From Eisenbergiella tayi (lineage in GTDB: Bacteria; Bacillota; Clostridia; Lachnospirales; Lachnospiraceae), in NCBI RefSeq assembly GCF_001881565.1, contig NZ_MPDJ01000001.1:375966-439965 (forward strand): a stretch of 64,000 nt of DNA, given 5' to 3'. The notes under the pieces were generated by a model that was not told the origin of the DNA, searched no databases, and saw only the letters and a program-made list of their open reading frames with translations. The position numbers and the translations under genes were made by a program. This document shows, in pieces, positions 26,582 through 34,555 of the stretch. Every line of letters starts with the position of its first letter. Position 1 is the stretch's first letter.

Positions 26582-27982
26582 TTATCTCTTGTTGGCTTCA
26601 TTGAATGCATCCAGAGCTTCTGTTTCACAAAGCTTCTGGGCATCGGCGAACTCTTTTTCCGGATCCGCGTTGGGATCAACCAGAATCTTCTGTACCGCCC
26701 TGTCTACATAGGAACCGAAATCGGCCTTTCCGTAAAATTCAAGACGTCCCACTACCTTAGCCGCTTCCAGGACTTCCTTATATTCCTCCGGGAATTCATA
26801 AAAATCAGTTACACTCATATCATCACGAGGAATAATCATCGGATTGGGAGCCCCTTTGGTAGCCAGATTTTCAAAATAAGCGGTCAGATAGGCTTTACTG
26901 GTATAGTAGCTGATAAATTCCCAGGCCGCATCCTTCTTCGCCTGATCCGATTTCGCATTAATTACATAACAGGTACCTGCGATAGCCGTTGTCTGATCCC
27001 CCGAAGGACCTGCCGGAGGAAGGCAAAGGCCGATATCATCAGGATCGATCCCGTTTGAAATAGCCTCTGATACCCAGTCGCCTGCAAAAGGCATCATTCC
27101 CACCTTTCCAAGGCCGAAATTCGCTACAAGATCCCCGAACTTCAAGGTAAGATCACTCTGCAGAACCCCTTCACTGCGAAGTCTCTGATAATATTTCGCC
27201 GCCTCAATCACAGCGGGATCGGTAAATGTGAGCTCCGCGGTTCCGTCAGCATTCTCTTTTGTCAGATCGCCGCCGGCCTGCCATACATAATACTGGAAAA
27301 ACCATTCGGTCCATTCCGCCGCCAGTGTGGCATATCCGGTAATCTGGTTGGAAGGGTCATTGACCTTTTTGGCCGCTTCGATGGCTTCGTCCCAGGTTTT
27401 GGGAGGTTCCGTCACTCCTGCCGCCTCAAAAAGAGCCTTATTGTATCCAAAAAGCATGGGGGAAACGGTTGCCGGCAGACCGTAAACGCTGCCGTCCTTT
27501 GTAAACATATCCACATATTCCTTCGTGAAATTTCCCCATTCATCCCAGGTATCCGTATAGGCATTGAGCGGTTCCAGAATGCCGGCCGCCATATAGGAAT
27601 TCATCATGGTAAAGGAACAGTTTGCCAGATCAGGCGCATTTCCCGCAGCCACACCCTGATAAAATTCGTTGCCCGGGTCGCCTTCCTTTACCACCTTATT
27701 TAAGGTAATCCATGGATGCTCTTCCAGGAACTGATTCTCTATCTCTTCAGAAAAATCGTCCGTATTACGGCTTGTTACCCATAAGGTCAACTCCACAGGC
27801 TCCTTTTCCATCTCCGCCGCCTCCGTTTCCGGCGCCGCGGCTTCCGTTTCGGCCTTCTGCTGCTCAGCAGCCTGCTCCGATGGCTCCGCCGCCGTATTTT
27901 CCGCAGGCTTGCTTCCGCAGCCCGCCATCAAACCGGCTGTCATACACAGTGATAAAGCAATAGCCAGTGCTTTCTTTTTCAT
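26582..27982 (-). CDS. sugar ABC transporter substrate-binding lipoprotein
   Basis: A protein of 466 residues, extracellular solute-binding protein family 1 (CUT1 class). The lipoprotein signal ends SLCMTAGLMAGC. An acidic EAAAPETEAAEME linker precedes the domain starting EPVELTLWVTSRNTDDFSEEI (shortened). Typical blocks are GVAAGNAPDLANCSFT, YGLPATVSPMLFGYNKALFE and GKVGMMPFAGDWV. It delivers a carbohydrate to the two divergent permeases. No cognate ATPase is encoded here, so a shared MsmK-like ATPase elsewhere is probable. Confidence 0.9.
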   Translation of the reverse strand: MKKKALAIALSLCMTAGLMAGCGSKPAENTAAEPSEQAAEQQKAETEAAAPETEAAEMEKEPVELTLWVTSRNTDDFSEEIENQFLEEHPWITLNKVVKEGDPGNEFYQGVAAGNAPDLANCSFTMMNSYMAAGILEPLNAYTDTWDEWGNFTKEYVDMFTKDGSVYGLPATVSPMLFGYNKALFEAAGVTEPPKTWDEAIEAAKKVNDPSNQITGYATLAAEWTEWFFQYYVWQAGGDLTKENADGTAELTFTDPAVIEAAKYYQRLRSEGVLQSDLTLKFGDLVANFGLGKVGMMPFAGDWVSEAISNGIDPDDIGLCLPPAGPSGDQTTAIAGTCYVINAKSDQAKKDAAWEFISYYTSKAYLTAYFENLATKGAPNPMIIPRDDMSVTDFYEFPEEYKEVLEAAKVVGRLEFYGKADFGSYVDRAVQKILVDPNADPEKEFADAQKLCETEALDAFNEANKR

Positions 27983-28096
27983 CCTGTTTCCTCCTTTTTC
28001 TCTTCCCCGAAATAATGGGAACGCGCTTTTGATAGAACTATCATAACAAATATCACTGCTTCTGAAAACGATGCAATATTAACCAAAATCGCTGAA

Positions 28097-28156
28097 AATG
28101 TCACTTATCTTAAGCTTTTTGCGAATGAATGGAAACAGCTTAAGAAAGGTGACATT
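28097..28156. promoter_or_regulatory. 20-bp inverted repeat between importer arms, probable YesN operator
   Basis: The left arm 28097-28116 (AATGTCAC..CTTAAGCT) and right arm 28137-28156 (AGCTTAAG..GTGACATT) match at 18 of 20 positions around a 20-base spacer. They sit midway between the divergent binding-protein and permease genes. A TATAAT at 28197-28202 with no good -35 lies downstream, as expected for an activator-dependent promoter. Confidence 0.65.
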
Positions 28157-28254
28157 GAGGTTTATTTTATTGATTTTGCGCCGGACAGAATCTTTATATA
28201 ATAAGGTTAATTCGTCAGACGTAAAAAAATAATTCATTTTGGGAGGAAATCTCT

Positions 28255-29154
28255 ATGAAAGGCAAAAAAAATACCGGCGGCCCCTTCAGCTATACGTTCC
28301 GTAAAAAGGCCGCGCCCTGGTGCATCCTGGCATTGCCCATGGCATTTACCGCATGGCTTAAATACTATCCGATCCTCAGTGCTTTTTTTATTTCCTTATT
28401 CAAATATGATCCCATCAACCCGCCCGGGAAATTTGCGGGGCTTTCGAATTATATAGGAATGTTTAAGATGCAGTATTATTGGGATGCCTGGAAAAACACC
28501 TTTATCTTTCTGCTGCTGCAGCTGGCCATGTGTTTTTTCATTCCCCTGATCCAGGCGCTTTTCTTAAACGAGCTGATCCGGCTCCAGAAATGCCTTACCA
28601 CCCTTTACATCCTTCCGGCCCTCATTCCCACCTCCGTAAACGTCATTATATGGAAGTGGATCTGGCATCCGGACTACGGCGTTGCCAATCAAATCATCAA
28701 ATTTTTCGGAGGGCAGCCCCAGGCCTGGCTGAGTGATCCCGGCCTGGTCAAATTCTGTATTATCTTCCCCGGCGTTCTGGGAGGCGGTCTTACCGTTCTT
28801 CTGTATCTGTCCGCCATACAGGGAGTTTCCTCCGATATTATGGAATCCGCGGCCCTGGACGGCTGCACGGGCTTCAGTAAAATATTTCGGATCATCCTGC
28901 CCAACATTTCCTTTATGATTTTTATCCAGCTGATCATGTGCGTAATCACCACCATGCAGCTGCTGGACGCTCCCTATATGTACGCATCCGGAGGCCCCAG
29001 CGGGGCATCCACCACACAGGGGATTTTCATCTATAACGCCTTTAACCAGGATCTCAACTATGGCCGCGGGTCCGCCGCATCCATCGTCCTGCTTTTCGTT
29101 ATTGCAGGCCTGACCATGCTGCAGATGCATTTTGAAAAATCAGAAAAAGAATAG
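28255..29154 (+). CDS. sugar ABC transporter permease, MalF-like
   Basis: A protein of 299 residues with six membrane segments, CUT1 permease one. The EAA loop is DIMESAALDGCTGFSKIFRI, followed by ILPNISFMIFIQLI. The N-terminus KYYPILSAFFISLFKYDP is typical of LacF/UgpA-like proteins. The ATG follows GGGAGGAAATCTCT. It pairs with the next gene (12-bp gap) to form the channel for the sugar bound by the divergently encoded lipoprotein. Confidence 0.92.
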   Translation: MKGKKNTGGPFSYTFRKKAAPWCILALPMAFTAWLKYYPILSAFFISLFKYDPINPPGKFAGLSNYIGMFKMQYYWDAWKNTFIFLLLQLAMCFFIPLIQALFLNELIRLQKCLTTLYILPALIPTSVNVIIWKWIWHPDYGVANQIIKFFGGQPQAWLSDPGLVKFCIIFPGVLGGGLTVLLYLSAIQGVSSDIMESAALDGCTGFSKIFRIILPNISFMIFIQLIMCVITTMQLLDAPYMYASGGPSGASTTQGIFIYNAFNQDLNYGRGSAASIVLLFVIAGLTMLQMHFEKSEKE

Positions 29155-29166
29155 GAGCGGATATCC

Positions 29167-30522
29167 ATGAAAAATAAAAACAAGACTATCCATGTAAAAC
29201 CGGGTCCGTCGGAACGAAGGCTGAAAATCTGTGCGGTGGTCATTTCGCTGCTGTTTGCCGCACTCATGCTCTATCCGCTTATTTTTGCCATTTCCAGTTC
29301 CATGAAGGACAATGCCAAAATCTATGAAATACCGCCGCAGCTTCTGCCGGACAGCGCCAACAGCCTTTCTGTCGTCATAGATTACTCCGGAATGGAATTC
29401 TCTGACGAAGCGCAGATGAAGGACGCCATGCTGCAGGACAATATTCTGGCAATGCTCGGCATCAACTACAAAATGGCCGACCAGTCCATCATGGAAATCA
29501 AGGTGTACGGGACAAAAGACGGCAAAACGATTTTTTATTCCAGGGCGCACCAGATGAAGCTTCAAATGGAACGGGATTACGGGATTTATTCCAGCACCAC
29601 CATTAAAAAAGATGTGCTGCTACATGGGGACCGTTATGTAAGGGCCAGCGATTCCATCGGCTATGAATTCGATCCTGACGGGATCGCCCGGACACCTGCC
29701 GAAGGCCTGTCGGATGCCTTTGAGCAGCAGGTATCCCTGCTCCTTTCGGATAATTATCCCCTGAACGGCACGCTTGCCGCTGCCGGCAGCCGTACCAGGA
29801 ATATTCTGAATCTGGAAAGCTTCAAATACTATCTCCAGATGCCCGCATATATTTATCCCCAGAACGAAACCATCGTCCGGTTCGGTTTTATGACCTTCGT
29901 TGCCAACAGTATTATCGTCATCGGCTTCGCCATGATCTCCCAGGTGATTCTCTGCTCCGTCTGCGCCTTCGTGATCAGCCGCCTGCTGACGAAAAAAGCG
30001 GGAAACTTCGTCCTCCTCTTTTTTATGGGAGGGATGATGGTCCCCTTTGCCAGCATCATGCTGCCGCAGCTCATCATGTACCGTCAGATAGGGGCCTACA
30101 ACAACTATGCCGCCCTGCTGCTGCCCTTCCTCTATCCCTTTGGCTTTTATGTCTATCTGTACAAGGGATTTTTCGACCAGATTCCCGGCAGCTATTTCGA
30201 AGCGGCCTCCCTGGACGGCGCCAGTAATTTCTACCTGTACACGAAAATCTGCATGCCCCTTTCCAAAGCCATCATTTCCCTGATCGCCCTGCAGACCTTC
30301 ATCGGGAACTGGAACGATTTCTTCTGGGCCTGGCTGGTAACGGAGGATCAAAGGCTCTGGACGCTGAATGTAGCCCTGTACAATATCTCCAACAACAGAG
30401 GAACCAAGCAGAATGCGCTGATGGGGCTTGCCATCGTCACCATCACACCGGTAATCCTGCTGTCAATTCTCTTCTCCAAACAGCTGAAACAGAGTGTCAT
30501 GGCTTCCGGCGTAAAAGGATAA
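29167..30522 (+). CDS. sugar ABC transporter permease, MalG-like, with large insert
   Basis: A protein of 451 residues, against about 275-300 for CUT1 MalG-type permeases. The first membrane segment is near residues 18-40. An unusual insert of roughly 150 residues (about 45-230) contains no hydrophobic span and must lie outside the membrane. The remaining five segments follow, with the EAA loop GSYFEAASLDGASNFYLYTKICMPLSK (key EAASLDGA). The insert includes SVVIDYSGMEFSDEAQMKDA and EQQVSLLLSDNYPLNGT. It may dock the binding protein or sense substrate. The ATG follows AGGAGCGGATATCC. Confidence 0.88.
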   Translation: MKNKNKTIHVKPGPSERRLKICAVVISLLFAALMLYPLIFAISSSMKDNAKIYEIPPQLLPDSANSLSVVIDYSGMEFSDEAQMKDAMLQDNILAMLGINYKMADQSIMEIKVYGTKDGKTIFYSRAHQMKLQMERDYGIYSSTTIKKDVLLHGDRYVRASDSIGYEFDPDGIARTPAEGLSDAFEQQVSLLLSDNYPLNGTLAAAGSRTRNILNLESFKYYLQMPAYIYPQNETIVRFGFMTFVANSIIVIGFAMISQVILCSVCAFVISRLLTKKAGNFVLLFFMGGMMVPFASIMLPQLIMYRQIGAYNNYAALLLPFLYPFGFYVYLYKGFFDQIPGSYFEAASLDGASNFYLYTKICMPLSKAIISLIALQTFIGNWNDFFWAWLVTEDQRLWTLNVALYNISNNRGTKQNALMGLAIVTITPVILLSILFSKQLKQSVMASGVKG

Positions 30523-30564
30523 TATTAACCGGCTGCCATACGCTTCAGGCCGGCCATTGTTCCA

Positions 30565-30602
30565 AATAAAACAGGCCCCGGTAAACGGGACCTGTTTTAT
30601 TA
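30565..30602. terminator. bidirectional terminator
   Basis: AATAAAACAGG-CC-CCG and CGG-GA-CCTGTTTTATT pair around GTAAA. It serves the permease operon (+) and the secreted protein gene (-). Confidence 0.8.
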
Positions 30603-30616
30603 TGGGCATTTTTATC

Positions 30617-31345
30617 TTAATATAACGGAACTGCGGAAGCAACCACCTCCGGAGGTACTGTCAGCGTATCGTACATGCCAAAGTCAGAGATAACCATTTC
30701 GATCGTTCCAGTCTGAACCAGCCCTGAGCTGTCCGCCTCTGCCGGCATTTCCAATCGTAAGCCGACAGGAAGCATGGTAACGGCATCAAAGGTGAAAACT
30801 GTGGGATACTTATTTCCGGCCAGGATTTCCGTAAACTGAAATACTTCCCCGTCCGTATAAACCTGCGCAGCGGACTGCCCGACTCCGGGCTTGGTCATTC
30901 CTGTCAGCTGAGGCAGGCGGAAATTATCAACGGTCTTGCCGTTATCAGGGAAAAGCATAACCACCCATGCCCGTCCGTTTTTCTGCATATAAACCTTTGT
31001 GTTCCCCCCTTCACGCACGATATACTGATCCGTGTATTCTGTTTTGGTTCTGCCGGCGACAGTCATGGAATCACTTGTTGTCTGATGCACCACATTGGGA
31101 CCCACAATAATCTGCTTCGTAGTAAGTCCCGTACCGCTCAGTTTGGGATTCACGCTATTTGTAATATCCGATATCACCATGTGGTCAAAACGGAAGGATG
31201 TAACCCCTGCCATGGCCCCATTCGATATCTGTACCATCTGATCCGAGGTGACCGGAGCCTCGGTCATTGGCGCGGCCGACGCGGGCAGCGGATACATGGC
31301 AAACAGCACCACACTGAGCAATACTCCCCAAATTTTTCTGTTCAT
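30617..31345 (-). CDS. secreted protein, LolA/LppX-like fold suspected
   Basis: A protein of 242 residues. A signal peptide (IWGVLLSVVLFAMYPLPASA) is likely cleaved after ASA, giving a secreted protein without a lipobox. The mature part is beta-rich with repeats of SFRFDHMVISDI, NVVHQTTSDSMTVAGRTKTEY and FQFTEILAGNKYPTVFTFDAVTMLPVGLRLEM (first part). This pattern resembles LolA/LppX-like or DUF6612 lipid-binding proteins, but I do not recognise it firmly. It has its own promoter at 31407-31435. The start at 31345 follows AGGGGG. It lies 195 bp downstream of the switch-controlled gene. Confidence 0.7.
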   Translation of the reverse strand: MNRKIWGVLLSVVLFAMYPLPASAAPMTEAPVTSDQMVQISNGAMAGVTSFRFDHMVISDITNSVNPKLSGTGLTTKQIIVGPNVVHQTTSDSMTVAGRTKTEYTDQYIVREGGNTKVYMQKNGRAWVVMLFPDNGKTVDNFRLPQLTGMTKPGVGQSAAQVYTDGEVFQFTEILAGNKYPTVFTFDAVTMLPVGLRLEMPAEADSSGLVQTGTIEMVISDFGMYDTLTVPPEVVASAVPLY

Positions 31346-31406
31346 AACATAAAGCCCCCTTTTCATTATTCCCTTATAAAACATCTTTTGATGTCTTTAC
31401 AGAATA

Positions 31407-31435
31407 ATGATACTAAAAAAAATATCATAATACAA
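31407..31435 (-). promoter_or_regulatory. promoter of the secreted protein gene
   Basis: TTGTAT, a 17-base spacer and TATCAT read leftward, placing transcription start near 31400. The gene is thus not solely dependent on the invertible segment upstream. Confidence 0.5.
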
Positions 31436-31540
31436 TATATTTTTTTACGACAGGGAAAGGACACAAATACATCTCCGAATGGACATTGACACTGTTTCTT
31501 TAACGATTCTTACTGACTGTACGGGAATCGCGGCGCTGTT

Positions 31541-32074
31541 TTATAATTCCTCCGGTTCCGATGTTTCCCTTTGCCAGTCCTCCATTAATTCATATAATAG
31601 CTGCATCAGTTCTATCCCGCTGCGGAAAAAGACCTTTACTTTTGCATTAATGCTGAGTTCCCCCTGTATGCTGCTGTTTTTTCTGGAAATGACCTGAACA
31701 CAGGCAATCTTTTTCTTAGGGCCAGCATCCTTTATTTCTTCATCCTCAAACAGGCTGACCATTTTACGATCGTCATATGCCTTAAAAATATCGGACTGCC
31801 TCTTAAAGGTTTTCCCTTTCAGGTTATGGTAATCCACGGTAACCTGAGGATAATCTGTGGTATCCATAATATCCTCCATGAGAAGCAGCAGATGATCCAG
31901 ACCTTCAAAATAAAACGGCCTGTTATCATAATATACCGATTTTACATATCCACTCACCTTCCTGTTGTTATAGGAAAGAAAACATATCACCATTTTACAG
32001 GCCATCGGATAATATTGATAGATGCTCTCGGCTGTCTCTCGTATAAGCTTCTCCCTCGTTTTTTCATCATACAT
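31541..32074 (-). CDS. conserved hypothetical protein next to invertible promoter
   Basis: A protein of 177 residues from the ATG at 32074, which has GAAGGAG nine bases upstream. It is predicted soluble, with no signal or membrane span. Visible blocks are RETAESIYQYYPMACKMVICFLSY, RPFYFEGLDHLLLLMEDIMD and SIQGELSINAKVKVFFRSG, ending in ELMQLLYELMEDW. I recall similar proteins of unknown function in Lachnospiraceae, but no named family. The frame stays open to 32176 through the left inverted repeat, so a 34-residue N-terminal extension is possible in the present orientation. It is the natural output gene of the switch upstream. Confidence 0.75.
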   Translation of the reverse strand: MYDEKTREKLIRETAESIYQYYPMACKMVICFLSYNNRKVSGYVKSVYYDNRPFYFEGLDHLLLLMEDIMDTTDYPQVTVDYHNLKGKTFKRQSDIFKAYDDRKMVSLFEDEEIKDAGPKKKIACVQVISRKNSSIQGELSINAKVKVFFRSGIELMQLLYELMEDWQRETSEPEEL

Positions 32075-32163
32075 ACTTTTTTCTCCTTCGTTAAAAACCG
32101 ACCTGTTTTCCAAAAAGCAAAACACTTTTACTACAGAATTATAGTTATGTTGTAAAATCTTTT

Positions 32164-32187
32164 GAGTTATCTCCATTTTGATAACTC
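32164..32187. repeat. hairpin 2 inside the invertible segment
   Basis: GAGTTATC and GATAACTC form an 8-bp stem with an eight-base loop. In the present orientation it lies between the leftward promoter and the hypothetical gene. Confidence 0.6.
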
Positions 32188-32222
32188 TTTAATTTTGCGC
32201 CGTTTTTTAAGGGCAAGCCCAA

Positions 32223-32260
32223 AAGCCTGTTAACCCAAATTCTTAACAGGCTTATTTTTT
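32223..32260 (+). terminator. terminator-like hairpin inside the invertible segment
   Basis: AAGCCTGTTAA and TTAACAGGCTT form eleven perfect pairs around a nine-base loop, followed by ATTTTTT on the plus strand and only CTTTTGGG on the minus strand. Termination would therefore be strong rightward and weaker leftward. Confidence 0.7.
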
Positions 32261-32315
32261 GATGTCTTTTTTCTGTTGCTGCTTACCGTACACACACGGA
32301 ATTTTCATTTACTTA

Positions 32316-32344
32316 ATTATATTTTGTTGAAAAAAATCGAACAA
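32316..32344 (-). promoter_or_regulatory. leftward promoter inside the invertible segment
   Basis: TTGTTC, a 17-base spacer and TATAAT on the minus strand. In the present orientation transcripts must pass both hairpins before reaching the gene at 32074. Confidence 0.5.
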
Positions 32345-32355
32345 TCAGATATAAT
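32327..32355 (+). promoter_or_regulatory. rightward promoter inside the invertible segment
   Basis: TTGAAA, a 17-base spacer and a perfect TATAAT. It currently points at the 3' end of the recombinase gene. After inversion it would map to about 32198-32226 on the minus strand and drive the 32074 gene with a leader free of both hairpins. Confidence 0.6.
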
Positions 32356-32427
32356 AATCGATATCTGAATGATATGTAAACAGTCGTATTATTTTTTTAA
32401 CAACATAACTATAATTCTGTTGTATTT

Positions 32428-33270
32428 TTATATTATCAGCCGGAGTCTTGTCAATGTCTCTTCATGTTCCTTGTAACTGACAGCGATATAACAACGGGTG
32501 GTTTCCACAGATGAATGACCAAGAATATCTGCGAGATGGGCGATGTCCTTTTCTATTGCATAATAGCATTTGGCAAATAAGTGCCTGAAATTATGAGGGA
32601 ATACCTTTTCCGGATTTACTGCCGCTTCCCCGCAGAGCCGTTTTAATTCCCTCCAGATATTACTTCTGTTAAGCGGTTTTCCGTTCCTGCTCTGAAAAAG
32701 GCTGCCGTTTTTTATACCGCATTGCGATGCGTAAGCCAGCAGCTTTTCTTTTAAACATTTCGGTATCAGAATGATACGGTTTTTTCCTTTCATGCTGATT
32801 TCTGCTTTTCCTTTTTTTACGGCTTCAAGCGTTATATAGGGAAGCTCACTTATCCGGATTCCCGTGCCTCCCAAAGTCAGCATAACAAAATAAAGCCTGT
32901 TCTTTTTTCTTCTTTTGGCCGTATCAAGCAAAACTCTGTATTCTTTTTCTGTCAGCTCCCGCGCCTCATCCGCAAAAGCCCTTCTCTGTACTTTTAAAAA
33001 CTTCACCTTCCACTCGGGTTTGTTGCAAAATTCCAGAAATGAATGGATAGCAGCAAGCTTTACATTAACCGTCTGGGCCTGAAAATTTTTCTTTAAAGCC
33101 TCACGGTAATCAAGAATAGATGCCTTGTTTCTTTCATGTCCTTCAAGATAGTCAAGCAGAAGATTCACTTCTCTCATATATTTAATTACCGTAGCCTCTG
33201 ATTTTTCGTTTTCTATCAGTTCTTCTTTATATCTCTGCAATAAGTCGCTTTTCTCAGATTTTGAATTCAT
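32428..33270 (-). CDS. tyrosine recombinase (site-specific DNA invertase)
   Basis: A protein of 280 residues. The N-terminal SAM-like core-binding domain (residues 10-95, SEATVIKYMREVNLLLDYLE) is followed by the catalytic domain with R in GGTGIRISELPYI, K in the MKGKNR strand, H-x-x-R in FPHNFRHLFAKCYY, H in LGHSSVETT and the nucleophile Y in TRCYIAVS. All six catalytic positions are present. It presumably inverts the adjacent 32133-32420 segment. The promoter -10 TATAAT is at 33303-33308 and the ATG has AGGAGG upstream. No phage genes are nearby, so it is a dedicated switch enzyme rather than an integrase. Confidence 0.88.
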   Translation of the reverse strand: MNSKSEKSDLLQRYKEELIENEKSEATVIKYMREVNLLLDYLEGHERNKASILDYREALKKNFQAQTVNVKLAAIHSFLEFCNKPEWKVKFLKVQRRAFADEARELTEKEYRVLLDTAKRRKKNRLYFVMLTLGGTGIRISELPYITLEAVKKGKAEISMKGKNRIILIPKCLKEKLLAYASQCGIKNGSLFQSRNGKPLNRSNIWRELKRLCGEAAVNPEKVFPHNFRHLFAKCYYAIEKDIAHLADILGHSSVETTRCYIAVSYKEHEETLTRLRLII

Positions 33271-33525
33271 ATAGTACCTCCTCTTATTTTCAGATACAGC
33301 TTATTATACGGCGTATTATTTTACCCTATAATGGAAAATAATGGAAAGTACGTTTAAAATGGGCATTTAGGCGGTGAAAATACTATATTTTACATAATTT
33401 TTACATTACATCATGCCTGTACAACCTGAAACCCAAAGAAAATTATAACTTGTCTGCGGATAACAGTCCGCATAACCCCGTTATCCCGGCATATATTGTA
33501 ACAATAGATTTACCGGGTGCAGCAT

Positions 33526-34362
33526 ATGTTAAAAGATTTTATCCACCTCATACAATGCAAGATAAAAAGGCTCCGGGAAGCGGAGGATTTTAAGACCAAT
33601 CTGCGCAACCAGGTTATCAAATCCGCCCTTTTTCTTCTGGGCGTAGTGGCCTTTGTCAAGTGTGTTACCACCTTTGTGCCCCAGGCGGTTTCCGTCTCTA
33701 GCACAATCAACGGAAAAGAGCTTCCCATATACTGTGTGGAAACGGATGATAAAAAGGTGGCCCTTTCCTTCGATGCCGCCTGGGGAAATGAGGATACGCA
33801 GAAAATACTGGAGATACTGGCCAAACATAACGTACATGCGACCTTTTTCATGACAGGGGGATGGGTTGACAGCTATCCCGAAGATGTGAAGGCCATACTC
33901 GCCGGCGGCCATGATTTGGGCAACCACAGCGAGAACCATAAAAACATGAGCCAGATTTCCAATGATGACAAAGAGCAGGAACTGATGAAGGTACATGAAA
34001 AAGTGAAGAATCTTACCGGTTATGAAATGTTCCTCTTCCGCCCTCCGTACGGTGATTATGATAATGATGTCATAAAGACCGCTACGAAATGCGGCTATTA
34101 CCCGATCCAATGGGATGTGGATTCCCTGGACTGGAAGGATTACGGTGTTGATTCCATCGTAAACACGGTATGCAGCAACAAGCATCTGGGAAACGGTTCC
34201 ATCATCCTGTGCCATAACGGAGCAAAATTTACAGCGGATGCCCTGGATACCCTGATTACCAACCTGAAAGGGCAGGGATATGAAATTGTTCCCATCTCTG
34301 AACTGATTTACCGTGACGGTTACCATATGGATGCGGAAGGACGGCAGGTCAAGGATAAATAG
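33526..34362 (+). CDS. membrane-anchored polysaccharide deacetylase
   Basis: A protein of 278 residues, carbohydrate esterase family 4 (PdaB-like). An N-terminal membrane segment (IKSALFLLGVVAFVKC) anchors it outside. NodB-domain motifs: KVALSFDAAWG (motif 1, with FDAAW as in PdaB proteins instead of TFDDG), HDLGNHSENHKNMS (metal histidines), LFRPPYGDY (arginine motif), and ILCHNG as the C-terminal histidine motif. It likely removes N-acetyl groups from cell-wall glycan, possibly in sporulation. The ATG at 33526 has only a weak ribosome site; a GTG at 33517 is in frame. Confidence 0.85.
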   Translation: MLKDFIHLIQCKIKRLREAEDFKTNLRNQVIKSALFLLGVVAFVKCVTTFVPQAVSVSSTINGKELPIYCVETDDKKVALSFDAAWGNEDTQKILEILAKHNVHATFFMTGGWVDSYPEDVKAILAGGHDLGNHSENHKNMSQISNDDKEQELMKVHEKVKNLTGYEMFLFRPPYGDYDNDVIKTATKCGYYPIQWDVDSLDWKDYGVDSIVNTVCSNKHLGNGSIILCHNGAKFTADALDTLITNLKGQGYEIVPISELIYRDGYHMDAEGRQVKDK

Positions 34363-34408
34363 ATACCGCTGAAACAGATTCTCATTTTTCCATCCTCCAG
34401 CCAGTAAC

Positions 34409-34492
34409 ATCATAAAAGACCGGGTTTTTTGTCCGTTTGAAGGAAAGCATACTGCTGCTTATCCTTTTTGACAAAGCCCGGTCTTTTATGAT
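34409..34492. repeat. 84-bp near-continuous hairpin downstream of the deacetylase
   Basis: The left arm 34409-34433 (ATCATAAAAGACCGGG...) and right arm 34470-34492 match except for a short T-run difference. The intervening loop folds again (AAGGA/TCCTT, AAGCA/TGCTT). It may be a terminator, but is larger than usual and resembles a small palindromic repeat unit. Confidence 0.65.
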
Positions 34493-34555
34493 CTTCTTTA
34501 TTCCTGGTATTGGTAACTGTCCGCGCAGAACAGAGGGAGTTCAGCCAACCTTGTA

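Larger units (their letters stand above)
32133..32420. promoter_or_regulatory. invertible DNA segment (phase-variable promoter)
   Basis: A perfect 21-bp inverted repeat (ACAGAATTAT...TATGTTGT at 32133-32153, reverse complement at 32400-32420) encloses 246 bp. The right copy ends 7 bp after the recombinase stop codon; the left copy is 58 bp upstream of the ATG at 32074. Overlapping divergent promoters and two hairpins lie inside. A tyrosine recombinase gene beside an inverted repeat bounding a promoter is the known layout of invertrons. Confidence 0.85.

Noticed and set aside
32428..33270. Tyrosine recombinase as a phage or ICE integrase
   Set aside because: No att-flanked island, tRNA, excisionase or phage genes were found; the neighbouring inverted repeat explains it as an invertase.
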